Assembly (NCBI GenBank): GCA_002345215.1
Contig: DDVH01000045.1
Coordinates: 13,124 to 29,891 of the forward strand
DNA length: 16,768 bases
Source: Anaerolineales bacterium UBA2317
GTDB lineage: Bacteria > Chloroflexota > Anaerolineae > Anaerolineales > Villigracilaceae
Reading direction: 5' to 3'
This document shows positions 1 to 6,559 of this stretch, in pieces. The notes under the pieces were generated by a model. The model was given only the letters and a program-made list of their open reading frames with translations, searched no databases and had not been told where the DNA came from. The stretch's first letter is position 1, and each line of letters begins with the position of its first letter. The position numbers and the translations under genes are program-made.

Positions 1-2
1 CG

Positions 3-341
3 CTCATACTCTATACCTACATCGGCTCAATCCCATTTTTTGTTGCGCTTTATCAAGCAATTAAGCTATTAGGCTATGTGGACGGCAATAAAGTTTTCTC
101 TCAAGCCTCAGTCAATGCAGTCAAGAATATCAAATACTGTGCCCTCGCCTTCAGTGGCTTCATTCTATTAGGAGTACTATACATCAATTTATTCGTTAGG
201 GATGAAGACCCAGCAGGTGTCACCAGCCTCGGCATTTTTATTACTTTCGCTTCTATCATACTTGCAACTGCTACGGCTATCTTTCAACGACTCCTACAAA
301 ATGGCATTGACTTAAAATCCGAAAATGATTTAACGGTCTAA
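3..341 (+). CDS. DUF2975 family membrane protein, 3' part (5' end outside window)
   Basis: The frame is open from the window edge (first full codon at 3), so about 112 C-terminal residues are present and the start lies upstream. The sequence shows a hydrophobic stretch ending in LLGYVDGNKVFSQ, then NIKYCA followed by two membrane segments (around SGFILLGVLYINLFV and GIFITFASIILATATAIF), and the C-terminus QNGIDLKSENDLTV. This pattern, especially the D-NKVFSQ loop and the IDLKSENDLTV tail, is that of DUF2975 integral membrane proteins. In Firmicutes and elsewhere these are encoded directly in front of a small YozG-like XRE regulator, exactly as here (10 bases to the next ATG). The biochemical role of the family is not known. 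A GTG at 78 could be read as a start, but homologous sequence continues upstream of it, so I reject it. Confidence 0.85.
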   Translation, partial: LILYTYIGSIPFFVALYQAIKLLGYVDGNKVFSQASVNAVKNIKYCALAFSGFILLGVLYINLFVRDEDPAGVTSLGIFITFASIILATATAIFQRLLQNGIDLKSENDLTV

Positions 342-351
342 GGTGGGAATC

Positions 352-558
352 ATGGCAATCATCATCAATATAGACGTTATGTTGGCGAAGCGAAAAATGA
401 GTCTCACTGAATTGACAGAGAAAGTTGGCATCACCATGGCGAACCTTTCCATCTTGAAAAATGGAAAAGCAAAAGCGATTCGTTTTTCAACATTGGAAGC
501 AATTTGTAAAGCATTAGATTGTCAGCCGGGCGATATACTAGAATACAAAAGTGAATAG
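352..558 (+). CDS. YozG-like XRE-family HTH transcriptional regulator
   Basis: A small one-domain DNA-binding protein of 68 residues. It begins MAIIINIDVMLAKRKMSLTE and contains a Cro/C1-type helix-turn-helix: helix 2 around SLTELTEKVGI, recognition helix TMANLSILKNGKAKAIRF, then the typical tail STLEAICKALDCQPGDILEY. I chose ATG 352 over the in-frame GTG at 343 because AAGGTGGG at 340-347 is a good Shine-Dalgarno sequence for it and overlaps the stop codon of the DUF2975 gene, indicating translational coupling. Regulators of this subfamily travel with DUF2975 genes and probably act on their own operon, but no operator is visible because the operon start is outside the window. Confidence 0.93.
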   Translation: MAIIINIDVMLAKRKMSLTELTEKVGITMANLSILKNGKAKAIRFSTLEAICKALDCQPGDILEYKSE

Positions 559-579
559 CTTTTTGAAGTGATAATTTAA

Positions 580-1086
580 TTATTCAATATTGCTTCTGGC
601 ACTGGCTACCCAATCCATACCTGTCACGCCATGTTGTCCAAGCACCAAACTCAATTGTGCCGCGTGTTCCTGAACATGTCGCATACAGTACAACTGAAGT
701 TCCAAGAAACTAGGTTCCATCCACTCGAATACACAACGTTCTTGCGCTCTCTCATCGGTCAGCGTTTCAATTGTCAATTGGCACTTCTTGCGGGTAGCAC
801 TCAAATACGAAAGGATTTGTTCCTTTGTGTAAGGTTCATCTGGCAATGCGCCAACGATAAAAGGCGCTGGTGGTGTAAAACCTTCTCGCGTGCCATTTAG
901 AAATAAATCGAGCCAGCGGATGGTATGGTAAGCAATAAACCAGAACTGACCATAACGTTCATCATTTGAATCTTTATATACTTCGACAGTCCACAGATTC
1001 TCAGGACATAAATTTATTGCATCACCGAACATATCAATCGCCGCCCCATATTGATTCCAAGTGTACGCTCTCCAGTCAACTTGCAT
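580..1086 (-). CDS. DinB-superfamily protein (putative metal-dependent four-helix-bundle enzyme)
   Basis: A 168-residue protein with the DinB/YfiT-like fold pattern. A single His sits in the second helix (H54 in FWFIAYHTIRWLDLF), and an H-x3-H pair in the last helix (H137 and H141 in MRHVQEHAAQL) completes a three-His metal site. Members of the superfamily include thiol transferases that use bacillithiol or mycothiol and damage-induced proteins of unknown substrate; nothing here fixes the substrate. ATG 1086 is preferred over an upstream in-frame start at 1116 because ACAGGAGGCA at 1091-1100 (minus strand) is a strong ribosome-binding site for it. It lies 39 bases after the end of a dihydrofolate-reductase-like gene on the same strand, so the two probably share the promoter at 1751-1779. 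Confidence 0.85.
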   Translation of the reverse strand: MQVDWRAYTWNQYGAAIDMFGDAINLCPENLWTVEVYKDSNDERYGQFWFIAYHTIRWLDLFLNGTREGFTPPAPFIVGALPDEPYTKEQILSYLSATRKKCQLTIETLTDERAQERCVFEWMEPSFLELQLYCMRHVQEHAAQLSLVLGQHGVTGMDWVASARSNIE

Positions 1087-1125
1087 CGTATGCCTCCTGT
1101 AATATTTTTTAAGCAACCTTTATAT

Positions 1126-1731
1126 TCAATCTGGAGATGCACTTCCAGTTTTGATTCCGCCTACGCGTTCGTAATTCACAACGATAACGCCGCTTGAACC
1201 AACGATACTTTCAGTCACCTTGAAAGATGCAGGTATTGTTCCATCAGCAAATAATTTTTTTCCACTGCCTAATGTCACTGGATATATCATCAGCCAGAAG
1301 TTATCAACCAAATCATGTTTGATTAACGTTTGAAGCAGATTTCCGCTTCCCCACACGTGGATGTCTGGTCCTTGACCCTGTTTAATTTCTTTAACTTTTG
1401 CCGCGATGTCACCACTTAAAAATACTGTTGGGTTCCAGTCACTGGTTGACCGAGTATTTGAAGCGACGTATTTCGTGGCAGTCATCACATTTTGCCATGC
1501 ATCCGCATGTTGGGGCCAGAACGGTTCCCAAATGTCAAATGTCTTTCGACCTAACAACAAATCAAATGATGAATTCATTTGTTTTCTTAAAGCTTCGCCA
1601 ATACTTTTGTCAGAGTATGCACTAATCCACCCGCCATGCTTAAAACCATTGCTGGGATCTTCTTCTGGTCCGCCTGGACCTTGTATGACACCATCCATGG
1701 AGATATGTTCAAGCACAATAATTTTTCTCAT
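1126..1731 (-). CDS. Dihydrofolate-reductase-family protein (RibD C-terminal-like)
   Basis: A 201-residue protein of the RibD C-terminal/DHFR-like superfamily. The N-terminus MRKIIVLEHISMDGVIQGP, the LLLGRKTFDIWEPFWP block (NADP-binding GR-T motif), the IHVWGSGNLLQTLIKHDLVDNF segment and the late YPVTLGSGKKLFADG turn are all characteristic. This group includes riboflavin-biosynthesis reductases and many stand-alone proteins such as YyaP/YwjB whose substrate is unknown; there is no deaminase domain and no riboflavin gene nearby, so a role in riboflavin synthesis is not supported. ATG 1731 has AAGGAG at 1739-1744 on the minus strand. It is the first gene of a likely two-gene operon with the downstream DinB-like gene. 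Confidence 0.92.
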   Translation of the reverse strand: MRKIIVLEHISMDGVIQGPGGPEEDPSNGFKHGGWISAYSDKSIGEALRKQMNSSFDLLLGRKTFDIWEPFWPQHADAWQNVMTATKYVASNTRSTSDWNPTVFLSGDIAAKVKEIKQGQGPDIHVWGSGNLLQTLIKHDLVDNFWLMIYPVTLGSGKKLFADGTIPASFKVTESIVGSSGVIVVNYERVGGIKTGSASPD

Positions 1732-1750
1732 GTCAATTCTCCTTTTTTGG

Positions 1751-1779
1751 ATAGTAGAACATGTTTTCTAATTTGTCAA
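1751..1779 (-). promoter_or_regulatory. Near-consensus sigma-70 promoter with overlapping dyad
   Basis: Reading the minus strand, TTGACA (1779-1774), a 17-base spacer and TACTAT (1756-1751) give an almost ideal housekeeping promoter. The predicted start near 1744 leaves a very short leader that begins at the Shine-Dalgarno sequence of the gene starting at 1731. An imperfect dyad, TAGAA-N6-TTCTA (1755-1770), covers the spacer and part of the -10 element, a position where a repressor would block transcription. The hexamers and spacing are seen directly; regulation is inference. Confidence 0.72.
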
Positions 1780-1791
1780 GGTGAATATGGT

Positions 1792-2343
1792 TTAATTTTT
1801 TCCCCGCTCATAGGTAAGCATGATGGCACCACAACCGAATTTTTTTGTGTCTGTGAGTTTAAGGTCAATTCTATTTGTGATGTTTTTAAATAATGATAAA
1901 CCGCTTCCCACCACCATTGGCAGAACGTTGATTTGATATTCATCAATTAAGTCAAGATTGCCTAAGGTGACTATCAGACCCGGACTACCCACAAAGATGG
2001 GCTTGCCCGCTTGTTTTTTGAGTTCTACAATTTCGTCTTTGATGATTTCTTTTTTCAAGATTGTATTTTTCCAATCCACATGTTCCAACGTGCGAGAATA
2101 AACAATTTTTTTAAGATTATCTATGGCTATTGCAAAATCATCCTCCGCTTTGTTGCCACTTGGATTCTCAACCAGAGATTTCCAATACTCCATCAGTTGA
2201 TAAGTTACACGCCCGTAAATCACCGCGTCTCCACTTCGCAACAGATTCGTATAATACTCGTGAATTTCATCATCCGCGATTCCGTATGTGTGGTCACAAA
2301 ACCCGTCAAGTGTCATGTTCATTGCCGCAATTAGTTTTTGCAT
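1792..2343 (-). CDS. Dihydrofolate-reductase-family protein (RibD C-terminal-like), second copy
   Basis: A 183-residue relative of the neighbouring DHFR-like protein but clearly diverged from it. It has the start MQKLIAAMNMTLDGFCDH, the GRVTYQLMEYW block (G-R-T-Y motif of the cofactor site), the GKPIFVGSPGLIVTLGNLDLIDEYQINV segment and the closing PMVVGSGLSLFK turn. These are landmarks of YyaP-like RibD-C/DHFR proteins. The substrate is unknown. AAGGAG at 2350-2355 (minus) supports ATG 2343. A strong hairpin ends only 22 bases upstream of the start codon, so this gene must depend on read-through from the dehydrogenase gene or on a promoter overlapping that hairpin. Two such proteins in tandem suggest an old duplication followed by divergence, or separate acquisition. 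Confidence 0.92.
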   Translation of the reverse strand: MQKLIAAMNMTLDGFCDHTYGIADDEIHEYYTNLLRSGDAVIYGRVTYQLMEYWKSLVENPSGNKAEDDFAIAIDNLKKIVYSRTLEHVDWKNTILKKEIIKDEIVELKKQAGKPIFVGSPGLIVTLGNLDLIDEYQINVLPMVVGSGLSLFKNITNRIDLKLTDTKKFGCGAIMLTYERGKN

Positions 2344-2365
2344 GGTAAGTCTCCTTAATTAAACA

Positions 2366-2398
2366 AGACTTCGGAAGTTTATAAAACTTCCGAAGTCT
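2366..2398 (-). terminator. Intrinsic terminator or attenuator hairpin behind the SDR gene
   Basis: A perfect 15-bp inverted repeat (AGACTTCGGAAGTTT at 2366-2380 and its complement at 2384-2398) with a 3-base loop lies 11 bases after the stop codon of the dehydrogenase gene. On the minus strand it is followed by TTGTTTAATT, a modest U-rich tail. It fits a Rho-independent terminator for the gene ending at 2410, but its closeness to the next start codon also allows an attenuator role. Confidence 0.72.
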
Positions 2399-2409
2399 CT
2401 TTTACATTT

Positions 2410-3216
2410 TTACTTCAACAGTGATTTCATTTGATTGTAAATAAACTTAGTCGCCATTTTCGGATTCAATCTGCGGATGAAGTCCATAAATTTGGCATCC
2501 GAGCCAACGAACACGCTGTAACTATCATTTTCAATTGCACTCACGATTATCTCAGCGGCTTTGTCTGCGGGTAATACTTTGACTTTACTTTCTTCTGCGG
2601 TTTGAGTCCCTCCTGGGATTGCAACGCCAGAGTTGGTTGTTATATTCGTCCCAATCGCTCCGGGGTAAATCACGGTCACCTTTACATTTGTATCTAAGAG
2701 TTCGGCATACAATCCTTCGGTCAATAATTTTACGGCGGCTTTACTCGCGCCATAAATCGTTTGTCCGGGCACAGGTAAATAACCACCCATGCTAGAAGTG
2801 TTGGCAATATGTGCTATTGGACGAGTCAACAAGTGTGGCAAAAAGGCTTTGGTCATATACAACACGCCATATAAGTTGACATTCAACACATGTTCTATTG
2901 ACGCAAAATCTAAATCTTTGAATTTTACAAACGGTTGAATTATGCCAGCATTGTTGATGATGCCATCCACTGCACCAAATTTTTCAATCACTTTGGCAGG
3001 TAAGGCTTCCACTGCGGATTTATCCGCAATGTTGACGACAGCCGTCGCTAAATTATCTTTTTTGTCGCCAGCCAATCCCACAGTTTCCTGCAAAGTTTTT
3101 TCGTTAATATCAACTGTAAAAACTTTTGCACCTTTTTTGAGCAAATTCAAAACCAACTCACGCCCCATGCCACTCCCACCACCAGTCACTACAATCACTT
3201 TATCTTGTACTTTCAT
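2410..3216 (-). CDS. Short-chain dehydrogenase/reductase (SDR), classical type
   Basis: A 268-residue Rossmann-fold NAD(P)(H)-dependent oxidoreductase. The glycine motif TGGGSGMG is at residues 11-18, Asp36 ends the second strand (favours NAD(H) over NADP(H)), NNAG is at 88-91, the structural Asn at 114 (NVNLYG), the active-site serine around 141-142 (ANTSSMGG), and the catalytic pair Y155-x3-K159 in YGASK. Length and spacing match the classical 250-residue SDR class. The substrate cannot be read from the sequence; the LTRPIAHIANTSS and LNPKMATKFIYNQM segments resemble SDRs annotated as acting on hydrophobic alcohols or ketones, but that is weak. ATG 3216 with AAGGAGAAT behind it (3220-3228, minus) is preferred over the start at 3246. 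A palindrome immediately upstream of this ribosome-binding site may be regulatory. Confidence 0.95.
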   Translation of the reverse strand: MKVQDKVIVVTGGGSGMGRELVLNLLKKGAKVFTVDINEKTLQETVGLAGDKKDNLATAVVNIADKSAVEALPAKVIEKFGAVDGIINNAGIIQPFVKFKDLDFASIEHVLNVNLYGVLYMTKAFLPHLLTRPIAHIANTSSMGGYLPVPGQTIYGASKAAVKLLTEGLYAELLDTNVKVTVIYPGAIGTNITTNSGVAIPGGTQTAEESKVKVLPADKAAEIIVSAIENDSYSVFVGSDAKFMDFIRRLNPKMATKFIYNQMKSLLK

Positions 3217-3228
3217 TTGATTCTCCTT

Positions 3229-3243
3229 GAGTTTATTAAACTC
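3229..3243. promoter_or_regulatory. 15-bp palindrome (GAGTTTA-T-TAAACTC), possible operator
   Basis: A perfect 7-bp inverted repeat around a single central base abuts the Shine-Dalgarno sequence of the SDR gene. It is too tight to form an RNA hairpin with a usable loop, which makes a DNA-binding operator more likely than a terminator. No second copy is seen in the window. Confidence 0.4.
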
Positions 3244-3385
3244 CACATAATAATTTTGTCACAGATCCTTATACTAGTTTAGTACAGAATTACGAGTTAG
3301 ACTAAAAAATCTGTATTAATGTCTATAATTATCTTACCAGTAATATATGCGATAAAATGTAAGAAGACTATTAAAAAGGAATCAA
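3244..3385 (+). promoter_or_regulatory. Divergent intergenic region with candidate -10 elements
   Basis: This AT-rich region separates the minus-strand SDR gene from the plus-strand phosphodiesterase gene. It must hold both promoters. On the plus strand TATAAT at 3324-3329 and TAAAAT at 3353-3358 are possible -10 boxes, but I see no good -35 hexamer at 16-18 bases from either. No small gene or RNA is apparent. Confidence 0.3.
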
Positions 3386-4570
3386 GTGCATCCATCTTTC
3401 ATCAAACCAAGATACGACTCAGGCGGGTTTGCAGGCATTCCAAATCGAGTCAAAGAGGCGTTTGCTTCCAAACAATATGATGCTGTGGTTTTATTTTTTA
3501 TTGATGCTTTTGGCTGGCGATTCTTTGAGCAATATCAAGAGTCAGCATTTATTAAACGCGTTGCAAAACATGGAAAGATTGAAAAAATCACTTCGCAATT
3601 CCCATCTACCACTGCCGCGCATGTGACGACGATTCATAGCGGACTTCCAGTTGGTCAAAGCGGCGTACACGAATGGTATTACTACGAACCAACTGTTGAT
3701 AAAGTGATTGCACCTTTATTATTTTCTAAGGCAGGAAATTTTGAACGAGAGACATTAAATCAAATGGGCGGCAATGCTGGTGAAATTTATCCAAAAGGAA
3801 TTTTTTACCCAGCCCTAAAAAAGATGGGCGTAGACTCTTTTAATTTTTGTATTCGTGATTACATGGCATCCACTTATTCAAAAACAGTGATGAAAGGTTC
3901 AGAAATTCGCGGCTTCAAAACACTTTCTGAGGCATTCATCAATTTAGGATTATTGCTCGAAAAACAAAATAAACTCACCTACATTCAATTGTATTTCGAT
4001 AAGATTGATGCCATTGCACATGAATATGGTCCCACCGCCCCACAGACCGAAGCCGAAATCAAAACATTCTTATTGATGATGGAATATTATTTTGAAAGAA
4101 TCTTCACAGGTAAGAAAAAAGTTTTATTCTTAATGACTGCTGACCATGGCATGGCGGAAGTAGACCCAAACAAAACGATATTTTTAAATAAAAATGTAAA
4201 CTTTCATGGCGTTGAAAAATTTCTCAAATCCAATCGGCACGGACAGTTAATTGTCCCTGCTGGTTCGGCGCGTGACATGTTTTTACACGTCAAAGAGAAT
4301 GCACTCGATGATGCTCAAGAATTTCTTTCCAACCGATTGTACGGAAAAGCGGATGTGGTCAAAACCGAAGACTTAATCACGCAAGGTTATTTTGGCGATG
4401 AAATTTCAAAACGCTTCCATGACCGTGTCGGGAATTTGGTGATTCTTTCCTATATCAATGAAACTGTCTGGTGGTTTGAAAAAGATAAATTCGATATGAC
4501 ATTTCTGGGTCATCACGGCGGCTTGACTCCGCAAGAGATGGAAACAGTTTTATATTCGATTGAAGTTTAA
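3386..4570 (+). CDS. Type I phosphodiesterase / nucleotide pyrophosphatase-like protein (alkaline phosphatase superfamily)
   Basis: A 394-residue protein with the two-metal core of the alkaline phosphatase superfamily. Asp40 (FFIDAFGW) is the first ligand, the nucleophile is a Thr at 75-76 in FPSTTAAHVTT, D208-x3-H212 (DKIDAIAHEYGP) and D253-H254 (TADHGMAEV) supply further ligands, and H376/H377 (GHHGGL) closes the second site. Such enzymes hydrolyse phosphodiester or phosphomonoester bonds in nucleotides, lipids or phosphonates; the substrate is not predictable here. There is no signal peptide, so it probably acts in the cytoplasm, unlike most secreted NPPs. The start is GTG 3386, supported by AAAAAGGA at 3373-3380. 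It is monocistronic and converges on the acetyltransferase gene. Confidence 0.88.
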   Translation: MHPSFIKPRYDSGGFAGIPNRVKEAFASKQYDAVVLFFIDAFGWRFFEQYQESAFIKRVAKHGKIEKITSQFPSTTAAHVTTIHSGLPVGQSGVHEWYYYEPTVDKVIAPLLFSKAGNFERETLNQMGGNAGEIYPKGIFYPALKKMGVDSFNFCIRDYMASTYSKTVMKGSEIRGFKTLSEAFINLGLLLEKQNKLTYIQLYFDKIDAIAHEYGPTAPQTEAEIKTFLLMMEYYFERIFTGKKKVLFLMTADHGMAEVDPNKTIFLNKNVNFHGVEKFLKSNRHGQLIVPAGSARDMFLHVKENALDDAQEFLSNRLYGKADVVKTEDLITQGYFGDEISKRFHDRVGNLVILSYINETVWWFEKDKFDMTFLGHHGGLTPQEMETVLYSIEV

Positions 4571-4577
4571 ATTTTTT

Positions 4578-4601
4578 ACAAAAAAGACCACTGTCAGTGG
4601 T
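4578..4601 (-). terminator. Terminator of the GNAT gene
   Basis: On the minus strand a short stem ACCACT/AGTGGT (4601-4596 with 4592-4587, 3-base loop) is followed by TCTTTTTTG (4586-4578). It lies 20 bases after the stop codon at 4621. Only 6 bp of stem, but GC-containing and with a clean U-tract. On the plus strand it lacks a U-tract, so it serves the phosphodiesterase gene less well. Confidence 0.6.
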
Positions 4602-4620
4602 TAAATCTTTAAAACGTGAT

Positions 4621-5520
4621 CTACAAAAAAAACTCTGGTGCAAAACTTAAGTAATTTTCAAATTTCCCAAACGGCTTGTTGCTCAACAAAAGTGCTGAAA
4701 AAGAATCAATTTCATATTTTCGCTCAATAAAATATTCAATGGCTTTGTTGTTGATTAACGGAGTCGAAACGCCAAAGTCACCGCCTGTTTCAGCAACCCA
4801 ACTTTCTGCATGTGCTAACACTGCAGGAAAATCATTTTCGTCTAACACGGCAAATGGTCCATGCGGCGCGCCGATATATCCGTAACCAACAATTTCATTT
4901 TTTCTTTTATACACAAAACCAGAACGGCGCGATGCAATCCATTCGTGAATCGAAGTGCGTTGATGCGCGATTAACTCTTTGTCAATGCGGTTGATGAAAG
5001 GTAAATGAATGTCGAGGTTTAGCGGCTCAATTTGAAGGTCAGTATGAAGCGTTACTTTTTCCGCTTTACGAGAAAAATATTTTAGTATAAATCTTTCGCG
5101 CAAGCCCATCTTCATATAACGATATAAAGCGCGTTCATCAAATGTGGCGATGATGGTTCGATATTCTGCGCCTGATTCTGCAAATGCACGTGATAACAAT
5201 CCGCTTCCAATCCCAGTGGATTGTTGATTCGGGTTTACGAAAAATTCGGTCAACTCCTGAACATTGTCATGTTCAATGGTGCGGGCATACCCAATTATTT
5301 CATTATCTTTTTCTGCTACCCAAAATTGAGAAGCTTCTTTCACTAAAAAATCAAACATCGGTTTGCGTGTTTCCCACAATGATTCTAATTTTTCAGGATC
5401 ATCTCCTCCTGTAATGGCTTGCACGTTCATGCGCTTGCTATAATCCATGATGGATTTGAGAAAAACCTGAAAGACTGCAAATGAATCTTCGAGTGTACCT
5501 TGACGATAAATGATAGTCAT
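4621..5520 (-). CDS. GNAT-family N-acetyltransferase, two-lobed
   Basis: A 299-residue protein. The N-terminal half is a GNAT domain: start TIIYRQGTLEDSFAV, strand QFWVAEKDNEIIGYARTI (residues 65-82), strand ELTEFFVNPNQQ, then the acetyl-CoA loop Q100-S-T-G103-I-G105-S-G, and the helix/strand IIATFDERALYRYMKMGLRE. The C-terminal half (about 150-299) repeats the pattern in degenerate form (GFVYKRKNEIVGYGYIG, DFGVSTPLINNKAIEYFIERKYE) and lacks an obvious Q/R-x-x-G-x-G loop, so only the first lobe is likely to bind acetyl-CoA. The acceptor is unknown. ATG 5520 has AAGGAA at 5527-5532 (minus). It has its own terminator and a probable own promoter just upstream. Confidence 0.9.
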   Translation of the reverse strand: MTIIYRQGTLEDSFAVFQVFLKSIMDYSKRMNVQAITGGDDPEKLESLWETRKPMFDFLVKEASQFWVAEKDNEIIGYARTIEHDNVQELTEFFVNPNQQSTGIGSGLLSRAFAESGAEYRTIIATFDERALYRYMKMGLRERFILKYFSRKAEKVTLHTDLQIEPLNLDIHLPFINRIDKELIAHQRTSIHEWIASRRSGFVYKRKNEIVGYGYIGAPHGPFAVLDENDFPAVLAHAESWVAETGGDFGVSTPLINNKAIEYFIERKYEIDSFSALLLSNKPFGKFENYLSFAPEFFL

Positions 5521-5537
5521 TTTTATTCCTTGTAAAT

Positions 5538-5543
5538 ATTATA
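5538..5543 (-). promoter_or_regulatory. Candidate -10 element TATAAT for the GNAT gene
   Basis: On the minus strand a perfect TATAAT (5543-5538) stands 17 bases before the start codon. The -35 region at 17-base spacing (TATTTT, 5566-5561) is poor and lies inside the right-hand terminator stem. Only the -10 hexamer is convincing. Confidence 0.4.
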
Positions 5544-5556
5544 GCATTTCGATTTT

Positions 5557-5605
5557 CAATAAAATAAAACTCCTGAACTTTTGATTCAGGAGTTTTATTT
5601 TATTG
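5557..5605 (-). terminator. Long perfect hairpin, terminator of the Ig-like gene
   Basis: A perfect 21-bp inverted repeat (5557-5577 with 5585-5605) with the 7-base loop CTTTTGA lies 7 bases after the stop codon at 5613. The loop-proximal part (ACTCCTGAA/TTCAGGAGT) is GC-containing and the outer part is A/T only, so on either strand the stem ends in a T-rich run. It best serves the minus-strand gene, and has no bubble or mismatch. Confidence 0.85.
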
Positions 5606-5612
5606 ATTAAAT

Positions 5613-6557
5613 TTATTCCCCACGAGCATGTCCGTATGGACTCCAATCACATAAGTTGATGGCATAAACAGTTTGCCCAGCAGGGACAAAAATTGATTTC
5701 ATCAAACCAGTTGAGTGAGTGTAAGCCCCTTCAAGGTTATAGCCCGGTGCCCAAGCATAGACATAATATCTACCGGCGGGGACAAGCACACTATACGTCA
5801 GTTGATTTTCCACAATTGCGAATTGGATTCGTTCGCCAGTGTGTGCATTTTCCAAGTACAACGTCATTGGCGGATTAAATTCACTTGGGTAACATAAGTT
5901 TCCGCTGACTGTACCATGCGTGACTGTTTGTTCTTTGACTTTGATATCTACATAAAATGCGATATTGGCTTTGTCACCAGTGCCGAATAATGTGCCAGAC
6001 GGATTGCGAAGCATCCAATAACCACTATAAGAACCGGCTGTAGATGGAGCAGTCAGTGTGACGGAAACATCTACAGTTTGACCGGGCGCAACATAAGCCG
6101 GCAAGCGAATGGCTGTTGTGCCACCCATTTGTGAACCGCTAGAAAATACGAGCATGTAGTCTGGCGTCCATGTACAAGTGCCACGATTCTTTAATCTCCA
6201 TGTTTTGGTAAATGTTTCACCGGGCAGTAAGTTTGTGCCATCAGGAATAGTCACATCTTTGACGAAGGCAACCCAATCACAATACGTCACTGGAGCGGAT
6301 GTTGAAGTTGAGAATGGTGTATTCGTAACCGGAACAACTGTCGCCGTGGCAGGAAGCGGTGTTTGAGTCGGTGCGTTAAGAGTCATCGAAATCATGGTTT
6401 GAGTCACCATGGCTTGCACTGTGGCTTGTGTATCGGGTTGTTCGTTGCTTGGGGCTTGCAATAAGGGCATTGCAAATACACTAATTGGAAATAACGACAG
6501 CACACATAATGCCATAATGCCTAAAATAATAAGAATTGTATTTGTACTTGTTTTCAT
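5613..6557 (-). CDS. Secreted protein with NBR1-type four-tryptophan (FW) Ig-like domain
   Basis: A 314-residue exported protein. Residues 8-29 form a hydrophobic signal segment ending SVFA, followed by a Thr/Pro-rich linker (about 62-90). Residues 93-208 match the NBR1 Ig-like (four-Trp) domain: CDWVAFVKD, TIPDGTNLLPGETFTKTWRLKNRGTCTW written in two parts as TIPDGTNLLPGETF and TKTWRLKNRGTCTW, then MVFSSG-like strand LVFSSGSQMGG, and GYWMLRNPSG; Trp95, 120, 130 and 181 are the likely signature residues. A second beta-rich domain (about 213-305, SGNLCYPSEF to NLCDWSP) looks like a carboxypeptidase-regulatory or prealbumin-like fold, with cysteines that could pair. FW domains in bacteria occur mostly on the cell surface, in proteins of unknown ligand. 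ATG 6557 has AGAGGT (6567-6562) ahead of it. Confidence 0.9.
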   Translation of the reverse strand: MKTSTNTILIILGIMALCVLSLFPISVFAMPLLQAPSNEQPDTQATVQAMVTQTMISMTLNAPTQTPLPATATVVPVTNTPFSTSTSAPVTYCDWVAFVKDVTIPDGTNLLPGETFTKTWRLKNRGTCTWTPDYMLVFSSGSQMGGTTAIRLPAYVAPGQTVDVSVTLTAPSTAGSYSGYWMLRNPSGTLFGTGDKANIAFYVDIKVKEQTVTHGTVSGNLCYPSEFNPPMTLYLENAHTGERIQFAIVENQLTYSVLVPAGRYYVYAWAPGYNLEGAYTHSTGLMKSIFVPAGQTVYAINLCDWSPYGHARGE

Positions 6558-6559
6558 TT

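Noticed and set aside
78..341. GTG at 78 as the start of the DUF2975 gene
   Set aside because: The same frame is open to the window edge and encodes family-typical sequence (SIPFFVALYQ) before it, so the gene is truncated by the window rather than starting here.
1758..1765. AACATGTT as a LexA/SOS-type box
   Set aside because: The flanks do not give the GAAC-N4-GTTC arrangement, and the larger TAGAA-N6-TTCTA dyad is imperfect; calling it an SOS box is not supported.
1398..1893. Plus-strand open frames opposite the two DHFR-like genes
   Set aside because: Antisense to convincing genes; composition is that of a shadow frame and no start signal is present.
4455..4643. Minus-strand open frame across the convergent junction of the phosphodiesterase and GNAT genes
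   Set aside because: It overlaps conserved coding sequence on the other strand and runs through the terminator hairpin; no family resemblance.
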